A stretch of 16,442 nt of DNA from the NCBI GenBank assembly GCA_937924555.1, contig CALDSN010000199.1, positions 1 through 16,442 of the forward strand, in the 5' to 3' direction. Source of the DNA: an uncultured bacterium. GTDB lineage: Bacteria > Cloacimonadota > Cloacimonadia > Cloacimonadales > Cloacimonadaceae. The translations under genes and the position numbers were made by a program. The notes under the pieces were generated by a model. The model did not search any database, was not told where the DNA came from, and was given only the letters and a program-made list of their open reading frames with translations. This document shows, in pieces, positions 5,928-14,102 of the stretch. The first letter of the stretch is position 1; every line of letters begins with the position of its first letter.

Positions 5928-8663
5928 TTAGCGAGTTATATAGAATATCCCGGGATTGGGCACTGTGCAGATAAAGCAGTTGCCTAGCACAGTGTATTCG
6001 TTTGCATAGTTACCAGTGAAGCTGTCCACCCTGTTTAGTTCCGTCACCTGTCCCAATTGGTTGCGGAAAAAAAGCTTTGCTGTGGAGATAGCTTCCACTT
6101 CACTAATCGGTAGGTATATATAAGGCACTTGGGGAGCACCTACCACGGTATAGAAGTTTGGGATCAAGGCAAGCCCATTGGGTTGATTCAATCCCAATTG
6201 ATAGGCAGATAGCAGATTACTAACCCCCGGTAATGAACTGAGTATCGTAAGGTTCGCTGTGCTGTTCTGCGGGATGGCTGTTTCCATATAGTAGGCTGGA
6301 ATAACAAACTGAGCCTGATATAGCGAGAGGTGTTTATCCTGTCCAAAACCGCTTAGCACGGAGTTTACAGCGTTGTGAGCGCTTTGCTCGCTGAACGAAG
6401 CATAGCTGCCGTTGTCGCTAATGGCAATGCCGTTGTAATCACCATCAATCATGAAGTTCCAAGGGCTGAAGCTGCTGCTCTGTTCATAAGGATACAGGCG
6501 ATAATAAGTGCCTATACCCTCGTAAAACAGTAGATCTCGGCTGCGACTACGCTTAAAAAACAGCATGGGTTGGAAGAGGCTCAAATCAGCTTCATTAGCT
6601 GCACTGATGTTGTATGCGGGTGAGCTTTGGCTGAGATTGTATTGGTTCCGCACAATGGAATAGGGGTCAGCCAAGGATGCTTGCTTGTTGATGCCAAGCA
6701 TTGCGCTGCTTCCCTCCGGTGCGTTGCCGTAGGTGTATAGGCGCAGTTCATCCAGCACAAAAGTCTGGGTGGAATACATCCTTAGATTCATGGGGTTGGG
6801 GTAGGATACGGCAGCGCTGATGATGCTTCCCGGAAACTCGGGGTAGATAGTGAGGTTGCTGCCGTCGGAGATGTAAGTATCTCCTTCGTAACTCTCAGCT
6901 TGGTGGTATAGTTTCAGGCGTGGGTAGCTTAGATTGTTAAAAAGAACAAGCTTGGTGTTAGTTCCGCTATAAGGCAGGCTTAAAGCAAAGCCGGTAGGGA
7001 TGGTGCTTTGCGCTTGGTTGTTGGTATAGAACACTGCCTCTGCCAAGGCTTGTTTGGCGGTAAGGCTTAATGGTTCCCCGCTTAACCAGGGGTGTTGAGG
7101 CAGAGAGGGGTTCAGATTCAGGAGCAGTTCGTTATAGCTGCGTTTACTATCACTATCCCAGCTAATAACTGCTTGGGATGTGCTGATGTATTGTTTGCTC
7201 TTGTAATAGGGAATATGCAGTTCGCCAGGTGCCTCGGAGGCACTGCCGTATAAGTATGTTCCGCTGCTGTTCACACTGCAATACACGAAGTTTGCATTGC
7301 GGGTGTAGTGCGTGGCGTCATAGCTTGCGGCGGGGCTTTTATAGCTGATAATGTCACGTGAGCCATCACGGTAGCAGAGGAATAAGCGGTCGTTGGAGGT
7401 GGCGGGAATAGAGGTGCGGAACCCGAACTCCAGCCAGGCATTGTCGGGCAACTCCTGTATTGGGCTGCCGTTCTGCTCGAAGCTAAGTTTAAAGCTGTTG
7501 TTTGCCCCGCTTAGGGTGAAAGGTTTGCCCTGAAAGTACTCTCCCAGAGACGACATGGAGGCTTGTTGCAGCTTCATTACCGTATTGGGGAGATTTATAT
7601 CCCTGAGATCAAACCAGTAGTCTTGCAGCAGAACATTGTTATAGCTTCCATCCAGGGGAATGCTAAGCTCAGCTTGGCTTTCCAGCGGGTTGATAAGGAA
7701 GTACTTACCACTGCCGGCAAGAAAGCTGTATAATCCGTTGCTGTCCTGCCACCAATTTGTTGCTTGTGTGTCTGGATTCTCTTCACTCCAAGTGTATGCC
7801 AATGGCGCAGCCAGACGCATCCACTGCTCGCTAAACAAGGCTTTGCTCCCATCCCGATACCAAAGCTCGGCAACACTGCTGCTTACGGGAGCGGCTGTAC
7901 TGATTGAGAAAATGGGGGAGGAGATGGCGGCGTTGGGGTAATATGCCTGCAGGGTGCTTTGTTCGCTGAGGCTTAGGCTTGCTCCCATGTTTAAGCTTAT
8001 TTCTCCCGCTTCTGCACAGTAGGCTTGGGGGAAGTTCAGGGATAGCTGTTTGTCCCCCTGTGCCAGCAGCCACACATGCAGCTTGCTTGAGGTATTTTTG
8101 CTGAATCCGGGGTTGTCCGTGGCAGGGATGTTATACACGGCAAAATCGCCGGTGGCTTGGATGGGGAAGAAAGCTCTGCCCTCGCCATAATATGAAGCTT
8201 GGATGGGGCTGCCCATCAGGTAATAGTCAAAGCTTATCAGATGTGGCTCAGTGGCATAGGCAAGCTTGGTGTAAACCTGCCCTAAAGGGATTCTGCCTTT
8301 AAGGTTAACCGTTTGCCCCTTTCGGGTTACAGTGATGCTGTAGCTTTGGCTAAGTGCCACGGCATTATCCTGTAATGCAAGGCTGTCCCGGGAAGCGAAG
8401 TCCTGTTCTCGGCGGAAGTGAAGCACATCTCCATAGTTCAAAAGGGAATCGGTTATCGCCAGTTTATCCACCAGCAGATAGCTGTCATCGTTGCTGCATT
8501 TAACCAGATAGTTGGCATAGCTTTCTATCTTGTTGCCTTCCAAATAGTCCGCAGCCGAAAGATTGGGAGGTAGAAGAGCATCCTCACGGTTATTACACCC
8601 GAAAAGGAGTAGGCTTAGGGCAAGGGTAAAGAGGAGGTAGCGGGTTGCTGTAAATGCCTGCAT
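5928..8663 (-). CDS. Large lipoprotein of unknown function with repeated beta units
   Basis: A 911-residue protein of unrecognised family. Residues 1-23 are a lipoprotein signal ending in the lipobox LLFGC, so Cys23 should be lipidated. The rest is rich in Ser, Tyr, Asn and aromatic residues, typical of secreted beta-sandwich proteins. Four degenerate units begin with a strand like LFFR or LWYRDGS and end with a Gly-X-Tyr/Phe turn: about 266-325, 427-473, 701-757 and 864-911. A partial one may end near 162-177 (TGDFAVYN). Unit 1 has ELWYRDGS and GSGKYFLI; unit 2 has LFLCYRDGS and SSGTYLYG; unit 4 ends the protein with NPGIFYITR. It is the last gene of the seven-gene unit; TAA of the barrel gene directly abuts its ATG, with GAGG 6 nt upstream. 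It could be the surface partner of the barrel protein. No terminator is obvious after it. Confidence 0.85.
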   Translation of the reverse strand: MQAFTATRYLLFTLALSLLLFGCNNREDALLPPNLSAADYLEGNKIESYANYLVKCSNDDSYLLVDKLAITDSLLNYGDVLHFRREQDFASRDSLALQDNAVALSQSYSITVTRKGQTVNLKGRIPLGQVYTKLAYATEPHLISFDYYLMGSPIQASYYGEGRAFFPIQATGDFAVYNIPATDNPGFSKNTSSKLHVWLLAQGDKQLSLNFPQAYCAEAGEISLNMGASLSLSEQSTLQAYYPNAAISSPIFSISTAAPVSSSVAELWYRDGSKALFSEQWMRLAAPLAYTWSEENPDTQATNWWQDSNGLYSFLAGSGKYFLINPLESQAELSIPLDGSYNNVLLQDYWFDLRDINLPNTVMKLQQASMSSLGEYFQGKPFTLSGANNSFKLSFEQNGSPIQELPDNAWLEFGFRTSIPATSNDRLFLCYRDGSRDIISYKSPAASYDATHYTRNANFVYCSVNSSGTYLYGSASEAPGELHIPYYKSKQYISTSQAVISWDSDSKRSYNELLLNLNPSLPQHPWLSGEPLSLTAKQALAEAVFYTNNQAQSTIPTGFALSLPYSGTNTKLVLFNNLSYPRLKLYHQAESYEGDTYISDGSNLTIYPEFPGSIISAAVSYPNPMNLRMYSTQTFVLDELRLYTYGNAPEGSSAMLGINKQASLADPYSIVRNQYNLSQSSPAYNISAANEADLSLFQPMLFFKRSRSRDLLFYEGIGTYYRLYPYEQSSSFSPWNFMIDGDYNGIAISDNGSYASFSEQSAHNAVNSVLSGFGQDKHLSLYQAQFVIPAYYMETAIPQNSTANLTILSSLPGVSNLLSAYQLGLNQPNGLALIPNFYTVVGAPQVPYIYLPISEVEAISTAKLFFRNQLGQVTELNRVDSFTGNYANEYTVLGNCFICTVPNPGIFYITR

Positions 8664-9899
8664 TTAATACCTCAGGGTTAAAGAAGCGTATAACAAGGTT
8701 GTGTTTTCGCTACGGTTGGCATACACAAAACCGGTGAGTGGCTTAACAATAGGCAGCACTAAGGATAACCCATAATAACTGCTCTGTTCGTCGAAAGTGT
8801 CCATCAATACCCCGGAGCCGTCCACCATCCAGCGGTAGTCTCCCCCCCCAATATGCATTCCCAATTTAAGCTTGTAGGGTAATTGCTTCACCGTGTTAAA
8901 CTGCCAGGCAACACGACTGCTATCTGCACCCACCCCAAGGTTGTCCATGTAAGAATAGTGCGTGGCAAACTCCATGCTTATATCCCTCAGCATCAGCTTG
9001 GGCAGGAAACTTATCTGCTGAATATCGAAACGGGGGTAATGGCTGTAAGAAGCCATAATAGACGGATACAGCACCAGCTTGTTCACATACAGCTTGGGGC
9101 TGAGCTTTATGCTTGCCTGTTGTGCGGGATACACCCGCTCATCTGTTCCCTGCATTAATGTTCCACCCAGTTCCACATCCAGGGGAAGGAACTGCTTGGT
9201 AACAGCCAAAGAAGCAAGGGAGCGGAACTGCTTTTGGGCAATGCTAAGGTCGTCATAAGCAGCGCGTATGCTCCAAGCTTTATAGCTTGCGCTTTGGCTG
9301 AATATAACCGCAAGCTTATCATCCCCCGGTAGGGCACATGAGATACTGCTGCTGAAGTGGGGGCTTGCTTTGCCTGCGGGCTTTTGTTGCAATGCTGCTT
9401 TTGCCTGCTTATGCATATCGTGCCTCGGGTAGTCACCCAAGGATTGATACACAAGCTCCAAACCCTCGTGTGATATCTCATTAGCCATGGGGTTAACGCC
9501 AAGTTCTGCTAAGGCTTTGCTGTACATATCTCTGGCTTCGGGCAAGCGTCCTTTTTGCAGCAAGGGATAAGCACGATAGTTGTAAAACTGCGCTGAACCC
9601 GGATATTGCTTCAGTAGTGCTGTTGAGTGGGCAAGGCTTTGCCGATACTTACCTTGGGCATTAAGTGCCCAAAGATATCCCTCATGTGCGCTGAGATTAT
9701 CTGGCTCACTAAGGAATAAAGTATGGTACTGCTCTTCGGCAAGAGAATATCTCCCTGCTTTCATGTTATCGAATGCTTGCATCAGTAAATCCATTTGAGT
9801 GGGAGCAGCACCGCCCATACCGGATGTAGGCAATGGTGGGGTGCTTTGCCCCCCTAGCAGCAAAGGCAGCAGAAATAGGAAGAGGAAGATGAAGCGCAT
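8664..9899 (-). CDS. TPR domain plus outer-membrane beta-barrel protein (YaiO-like architecture)
   Basis: A 411-residue exported protein. Residues 1-17 are a signal peptide (MRFIFLFLFLLPLLLGG). About three TPR units cover roughly 36-160 (for example AEEQYHTLFLSEPDNLSAHE). From about 185 to the end there is alternating hydrophobic/polar strand sequence, finishing in LLYASLTLRY. The C-terminal aromatic residue is typical of outer-membrane barrels. A periplasmic TPR followed by a small barrel is the layout of YaiO-type proteins; I see the layout, not a firm homology. Its ATG directly follows the TAA of the preceding TPR gene (TAAATG) and no good ribosome site is visible, so reinitiation is likely. 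It may hold the neighbouring TPR protein or lipoprotein at the outer membrane. Confidence 0.75.
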   Translation of the reverse strand: MRFIFLFLFLLPLLLGGQSTPPLPTSGMGGAAPTQMDLLMQAFDNMKAGRYSLAEEQYHTLFLSEPDNLSAHEGYLWALNAQGKYRQSLAHSTALLKQYPGSAQFYNYRAYPLLQKGRLPEARDMYSKALAELGVNPMANEISHEGLELVYQSLGDYPRHDMHKQAKAALQQKPAGKASPHFSSSISCALPGDDKLAVIFSQSASYKAWSIRAAYDDLSIAQKQFRSLASLAVTKQFLPLDVELGGTLMQGTDERVYPAQQASIKLSPKLYVNKLVLYPSIMASYSHYPRFDIQQISFLPKLMLRDISMEFATHYSYMDNLGVGADSSRVAWQFNTVKQLPYKLKLGMHIGGGDYRWMVDGSGVLMDTFDEQSSYYGLSLVLPIVKPLTGFVYANRSENTTLLYASLTLRY

Positions 9900-10505
9900 T
9901 TATGAACCGAGAGTCTTGGCGTATTCCTTCACAATAGGTGAATCTGGATAGTATTTCTTAAGCTTCTGATAGTGCTTCTTGGCATTGTCCATGTCCTTGG
10001 AAAGATAGAGGTTGTTTACCAGATATCCTCTAATCTCCATATCCCAGGGGGTAATCTTCATAACTTGGCTGTAATAACCTGCAGCTCCGGCATAGTCCTG
10101 CTTCATGTATGCAGCATAAGCAGCCTTGCCAAGAATAATGGGGTTAAGCGGATAGCTCTTTAATATCTGATCGGCAAGGGCACGGGCATCGTCCCATCTA
10201 CCCAAGGCAAGCTGGCAATTAACTATGCCTGTTTGAGCATCCAGGCTATGAGCGAGGGTGTTGGATTTGCTATAGCTCTTAATGGCATCATCGTATCTAC
10301 CAAGCATATATTGCAACCAACCGATGCGTAGTTGGTAAAACTCGTCACTCTGGTCTGTGGCTGCTATTTCTTCCATTATCTGCAGCGCACGGGTATAGTT
10401 CTTTGCGGTCTCCGCATTGTAAGAATCTGTGATACTGGATTTGCCTTGCGCCAGCATCACTCCAATTGAAAGGCAAAGGGCAAGCAACAATACTATGTTC
10501 TTCAT
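9900..10505 (-). CDS. Periplasmic TPR-repeat protein
   Basis: A 201-residue protein with a signal peptide (MKNIVLLLALCLSIGVMLA, cleavage near residue 19-20) and four TPR-like helical pairs at about 57-88, 90-122, 123-156 and 157-190, for example RYDDAIKSYSKSNTL and DYAGAAGYYSQVMKITP. TPR proteins are assembly scaffolds. The start at 10505 is preferred over the longer frame from 10613, because AGGAG at 10516-10512 lies 6 nt upstream and the signal peptide begins there; the extra N-terminal residues would overlap the upstream gene and destroy the signal peptide. It sits 28 nt after the UT-M23 gene and abuts the TPR-barrel gene. Confidence 0.85.
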   Translation of the reverse strand: MKNIVLLLALCLSIGVMLAQGKSSITDSYNAETAKNYTRALQIMEEIAATDQSDEFYQLRIGWLQYMLGRYDDAIKSYSKSNTLAHSLDAQTGIVNCQLALGRWDDARALADQILKSYPLNPIILGKAAYAAYMKQDYAGAAGYYSQVMKITPWDMEIRGYLVNNLYLSKDMDNAKKHYQKLKKYYPDSPIVKEYAKTLGS

Positions 10506-10533
10506 ACTAATCTCCTTAAACATATATACTACT

Positions 10534-12747
10534 TCATTTCTGATCTGTGGTAACTTCGCTATTGGCTGACAACAGCAAGCGTTGTCCTTTGAATAGGGAT
10601 AGATCTTTAACACCTTGATACTTATCGATCTTTACTACTCCGTTTAGGGCACCTACTTTTAACCCCAACAGCTTATATGACACTTCACTGCGGATGATTA
10701 TCAGTTCACGGCTACTGCTTATCTTACTGGCTGTACAGGCGGATAGCAACGGGAGCAACGGGGTGAAGAGCAGAATGATGTGACGGAAGGCAGGATGCAG
10801 GATAACAGATAAAGCAGGCTCATCCTGACAGCTTATTTCCTGTTTGTCGCTGTATGGCAAGCGGGAAACCAGCAAGGCAAAGGCAGCCAGCGCACTGTTA
10901 CGGTTACCTTTCAGGGACAGAGCATTATATATCCCGCCAAACACGCTGAATTCCAACTCACTATGGCTGGAACTTACAATCCTAAACTTTCCCCAAAAAT
11001 CCAGTTCCACCTTCCAGTTCTCTTGTTTGGTTTTGTTGCTACGGGTGACACTAAGCTGCAATTCACTTTGGCTCTGCAAGCCCATCATGCTTTGCAGGTG
11101 TTCCTCGGGCACCAGAGTACTGAGGACATCACCTTTTCTGGGGATGCCGCTGCCGATAAACTCCAATCCATCGGGTTTATGCAGCTTGTAGTTCACCAAA
11201 TGAGACAGCCGGGTGCGGCTTCCTGCCTCGGGACCGAGCTGAATCTGGAAATGCAGATGCGGTATGGCTGAGCGTCCGGAGTTTCCCACCAAGCCGAGTT
11301 TATCACCTTGCTTGATATACTCACCCACCTTGGCTTGCATGCTGCCCTGTTTCAGGTGGGCATAAAAGCTATACAATCCATAACCATGCGAGATACAGAT
11401 GAAGTTACCCCAGTTCTCACGGGTGTTTATCTGCCCCACAGGGTTGTCCAACACACCATCCAGCACCTTCACCACAGTACCCGCGGCAGTGGCAAACACA
11501 GGCTTGGCAAAGGCATAATAGTCGCTTACGTTATGTTCCTCTGCCGCATAGCGTTTACCTTGCCTATCCTGTATCTCAAAATCCCAAGCATAAGCCCAAT
11601 CCAGCTTGTGCGTGATATCATCGCTGTGCCCCTGGGTGATGAGCCACTCACCCTGCAGGGGAAGAGCAAACTGCGGTATTCCCAAGCTGCCGAAGCGTTT
11701 GTGCCTCTCTTGATATGTTTGCAGAGCTTGCTCCGGGTTGAACACACCAAAGTCGTTCATTACGGGCTTGCTCACCACAATCCTCAGCCTGAGTGTGAAG
11801 ATAACCAATAGCACCACGATGTTCAAGGGGAAGGCAAATACGGGAACGCTGAGCGGAGTGTAGTGCCCGGTGAAGCTGTTGTAGTGATGAAAGGTAACAT
11901 TGAACAGCATGATAAGCAGAAAGCCGATGGCAGTGGCAAATGCCGAAACAAGCCAGGATATTTTGCCGGGTAGTAGGTAGATTCCACCAATGGCAAGCAT
12001 GATAAGGATACCGTTGAAGCCGGGATAGAACATCCCATTACCGGGAACCCCACCCATCAGTTGCATCAGATAATAGCTGATGGTCCATCCCAACAGTGCC
12101 AACACAAACCCGATGCGGGTGATGATGAACAGTGCCAAGGCAACCAACATCCCTGCCACCACTTCCGGGGTAAAGAAGATGCTGCCCAAGCTTACGAAGA
12201 ACAAACGCCAGAATTCCGGTAGATTGGGAGCTTGGGAGAACAGCAACAGCTTGTCGAAAGGATAGTTGGAGAGATATCCCAAACGGGCAAAGTAATACCA
12301 CAGCATAAGTGCCATGATGGAAAAGGGAAGGCTCATTGCCGGCAGACGGAAGAAGGTGTTGGAGAGGTAGCTGAGCAGCAAATATAGCAACAGGGTTACG
12401 ATGGACACCATCACCAGAAAGCCTAGATAAAAGGCAGGGCTATTGGTGATCATCTGCATGGGGTAGTAATAACCCACCGCCATGCCGATAATCAAACTGT
12501 TAAAGGCAGCAATCCCGCTGCGTGATTCCCAGCTTTCAAAACCCACACTGCGGGATACCAAGAGGGCAACCAGGAGGGATACAAGCCCTGAGAAGCCCAC
12601 AATTGGCGACAGCAGAGTCACCAAGAGCAGCATCAAACCCAACAGGATGGAATCCGAAAACAGGATTGAGGCATAGCTGTGCGGGATGGCAAGGATTACA
12701 CTGCCAAGGGCTTTGAAGGTTGGAACAATGCGCTCAATAAGCTTCAT
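10534..12747 (-). CDS. Urea-transporter-like membrane domain fused to an M23 metallopeptidase domain
   Basis: A 737-residue fusion. Residues about 1-325 contain about ten membrane segments in two related halves; each half holds a urea-transporter-like element (AAFNSLIIGMAVG near 80-92 and YPGFNGILIMLAIGG near 241-255). Residues about 355-515 form an M23 (LytM) zinc peptidase domain: likely ligands are His380, Asp389 (in AYAWDFE) and His499 in PHLHF (496-500), with His497 and His464 (FYAHL) as catalytic histidines. M23 enzymes usually cut peptidoglycan cross-links or Gly-rich peptides. A C-terminal region of about 220 residues follows, with a hydrophobic stretch at 655-670 ending LPLLSAC. The gene lies 5 nt after the decarboxylase. 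Urea-transporter folds usually have both ends in the cytoplasm, which would place M23 on the unexpected side; topology is open. Urea itself is not shown to be the substrate. Confidence 0.85.
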   Translation of the reverse strand: MKLIERIVPTFKALGSVILAIPHSYASILFSDSILLGLMLLLVTLLSPIVGFSGLVSLLVALLVSRSVGFESWESRSGIAAFNSLIIGMAVGYYYPMQMITNSPAFYLGFLVMVSIVTLLLYLLLSYLSNTFFRLPAMSLPFSIMALMLWYYFARLGYLSNYPFDKLLLFSQAPNLPEFWRLFFVSLGSIFFTPEVVAGMLVALALFIITRIGFVLALLGWTISYYLMQLMGGVPGNGMFYPGFNGILIMLAIGGIYLLPGKISWLVSAFATAIGFLLIMLFNVTFHHYNSFTGHYTPLSVPVFAFPLNIVVLLVIFTLRLRIVVSKPVMNDFGVFNPEQALQTYQERHKRFGSLGIPQFALPLQGEWLITQGHSDDITHKLDWAYAWDFEIQDRQGKRYAAEEHNVSDYYAFAKPVFATAAGTVVKVLDGVLDNPVGQINTRENWGNFICISHGYGLYSFYAHLKQGSMQAKVGEYIKQGDKLGLVGNSGRSAIPHLHFQIQLGPEAGSRTRLSHLVNYKLHKPDGLEFIGSGIPRKGDVLSTLVPEEHLQSMMGLQSQSELQLSVTRSNKTKQENWKVELDFWGKFRIVSSSHSELEFSVFGGIYNALSLKGNRNSALAAFALLVSRLPYSDKQEISCQDEPALSVILHPAFRHIILLFTPLLPLLSACTASKISSSRELIIIRSEVSYKLLGLKVGALNGVVKIDKYQGVKDLSLFKGQRLLLSANSEVTTDQK

Positions 12748-12752
12748 GCAGC

Positions 12753-14102
12753 TTATACCTTACGCAGGTGCTCTGGAATATACTCTCTGGAGGTCATATC
12801 GCTCATGTCTTCTCTTTCACGGATAACATCCACCTGTCCGGTTTCGCTTATCAGGCACACATTGGGACGATATTCGATAAACTGCATCCACTGGGTAACA
12901 TTGTAGGCACCCACGGGGGAGATGAGCACGGTATCCCCATAGTACAAATCCGGGAAGGGCATGGCAGAGCGGATAACATCAATATTCATGCACAGCGGAC
13001 CATAGAACACGGTATTCTGATAGCTACCGGGGAAGGGTTTGGTGGGCAGCACTCGCTGTTTATACCACCATGCGGTGATGTTGATGTTCACCCCTGCATC
13101 CAGGATAACGGCGCGTTCTCCCGTAGGCAGGTTCTTCTTACCAAGCACGCTGGCGATAAGGTAACCCGATTCGTCGATAAGCACTCTACCGGTTTCCAGT
13201 ATCAGGCGTGGATGATGCTCTTTCACAAACACCGAGGCATTAAAGGCATTACCGATGGCTTCGGCATATTGCTCGAAGGAAGGGGATGCCAATTCTCCGG
13301 GGGTGTATTGGTCTATCAGGGTGTTCTGTGAGGCAAAGCCACCGCCTAAGTCTATGTATTCCACTACGATATTGAAGCTATCTTTGATGGTTTGGGCAAA
13401 GTTCAGCATTTTCGTAGCTGCCCAATAGTATGCATTGGGATCAAGAATAAAGGTGCCGATATGAGTGTGTAAACCGCAAAGCTTCATCTTTCCGCCCGAT
13501 ACCATGCGTTGCACCGTGCGGTAAGCTTCTCCATTCTCATAGTTAAAGCCAAACCGCGTCCACAGCGGACTGATTCCCGTATCCATATTCATGCGGATTG
13601 CCACTTTGGGGGTTATCCCCAGTTCATCGGCAATCTTTTCTATCAGATACAGCTCTTCCAAATGGTCAATATGTATTCTGGCTCCTTCGCTGATGGCACG
13701 GCTGAGATCGCTTTTACGCTTGGAGGGACCGTTAAAATAGATGTTATCTCCGCTGATGCCATTGTGCCGGGCAAGCTCATATTCCATCCCTGAAACAACC
13801 TCAGCCGGAGCACCTTCCTGATGGAAGATATTGCAGATGGCGGAAAGGTAGTTGGTTTTGTATGACCAAGTGATGTCTGCAAGGGGATAGTGGATGCGGA
13901 TGGTGTCCCTAAGCCTGCGGTAGGTGCGGCGTATCTGCCTCTCCGAAAACACGAACAGGGGACTACCGTGTGCTTCAATCAGGTCTCTAATCGGTACGTT
14001 GTCTATATTGTCCTGATGCCTCACAACGGTGGTGTGGGCGTATTTATTCAAGTTACCTGCGCTGTTTCTTTCGATGTATGGTGCGGTATAAGTCTTCTTC
14101 AT
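12753..14102 (-). CDS. Fold-III PLP-dependent decarboxylase (LysA/diaminopimelate decarboxylase-like)
   Basis: A 449-residue cytoplasmic enzyme of the alanine-racemase/DAP-decarboxylase fold. PLP lysine is Lys82 in SYKTNYL. Other hallmarks are HTHIGT (212-217; normally HIGSQ), the phosphate-binding DLGGGF (251-256), ETGR (303-306; normally EPGR), GPLCMNID (368-375; normally GPxCESxD) and GAY (398-400). The catalytic cysteine (Cys371) and tyrosine (Tyr400) are kept, so activity is expected. The altered ETGR and MN in place of ES lie in substrate-facing loops, arguing against ordinary diaminopimelate decarboxylase. Relatives act on free amino acids, polyamine precursors or, as with BtrK, amino acids held on a carrier. 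ATG overlaps the ATP-grasp stop as ATGA. Substrate unknown. Confidence 0.88.
   Translation of the reverse strand: MKKTYTAPYIERNSAGNLNKYAHTTVVRHQDNIDNVPIRDLIEAHGSPLFVFSERQIRRTYRRLRDTIRIHYPLADITWSYKTNYLSAICNIFHQEGAPAEVVSGMEYELARHNGISGDNIYFNGPSKRKSDLSRAISEGARIHIDHLEELYLIEKIADELGITPKVAIRMNMDTGISPLWTRFGFNYENGEAYRTVQRMVSGGKMKLCGLHTHIGTFILDPNAYYWAATKMLNFAQTIKDSFNIVVEYIDLGGGFASQNTLIDQYTPGELASPSFEQYAEAIGNAFNASVFVKEHHPRLILETGRVLIDESGYLIASVLGKKNLPTGERAVILDAGVNINITAWWYKQRVLPTKPFPGSYQNTVFYGPLCMNIDVIRSAMPFPDLYYGDTVLISPVGAYNVTQWMQFIEYRPNVCLISETGQVDVIREREDMSDMTSREYIPEHLRKV

Noticed and set aside
5921..5932. Bidirectional terminator between the convergent Sel1 and lipoprotein genes
   Set aside because: GCTAA/TTAGC has only a 5-bp stem, a 2-base loop and no T-run.
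10534..10810. A separate lipoprotein gene at the end of the UT-M23 gene, because residues 655-671 resemble a lipobox signal
   Set aside because: No ATG, GTG or TTG is found at the start of this hydrophobic stretch and the frame is continuous with the M23 protein.
12768..13331. Plus-strand frame of 187 codons
   Set aside because: Antisense to the PLP decarboxylase, whose family motifs run through the whole region; no sensible ribosome site or protein pattern.
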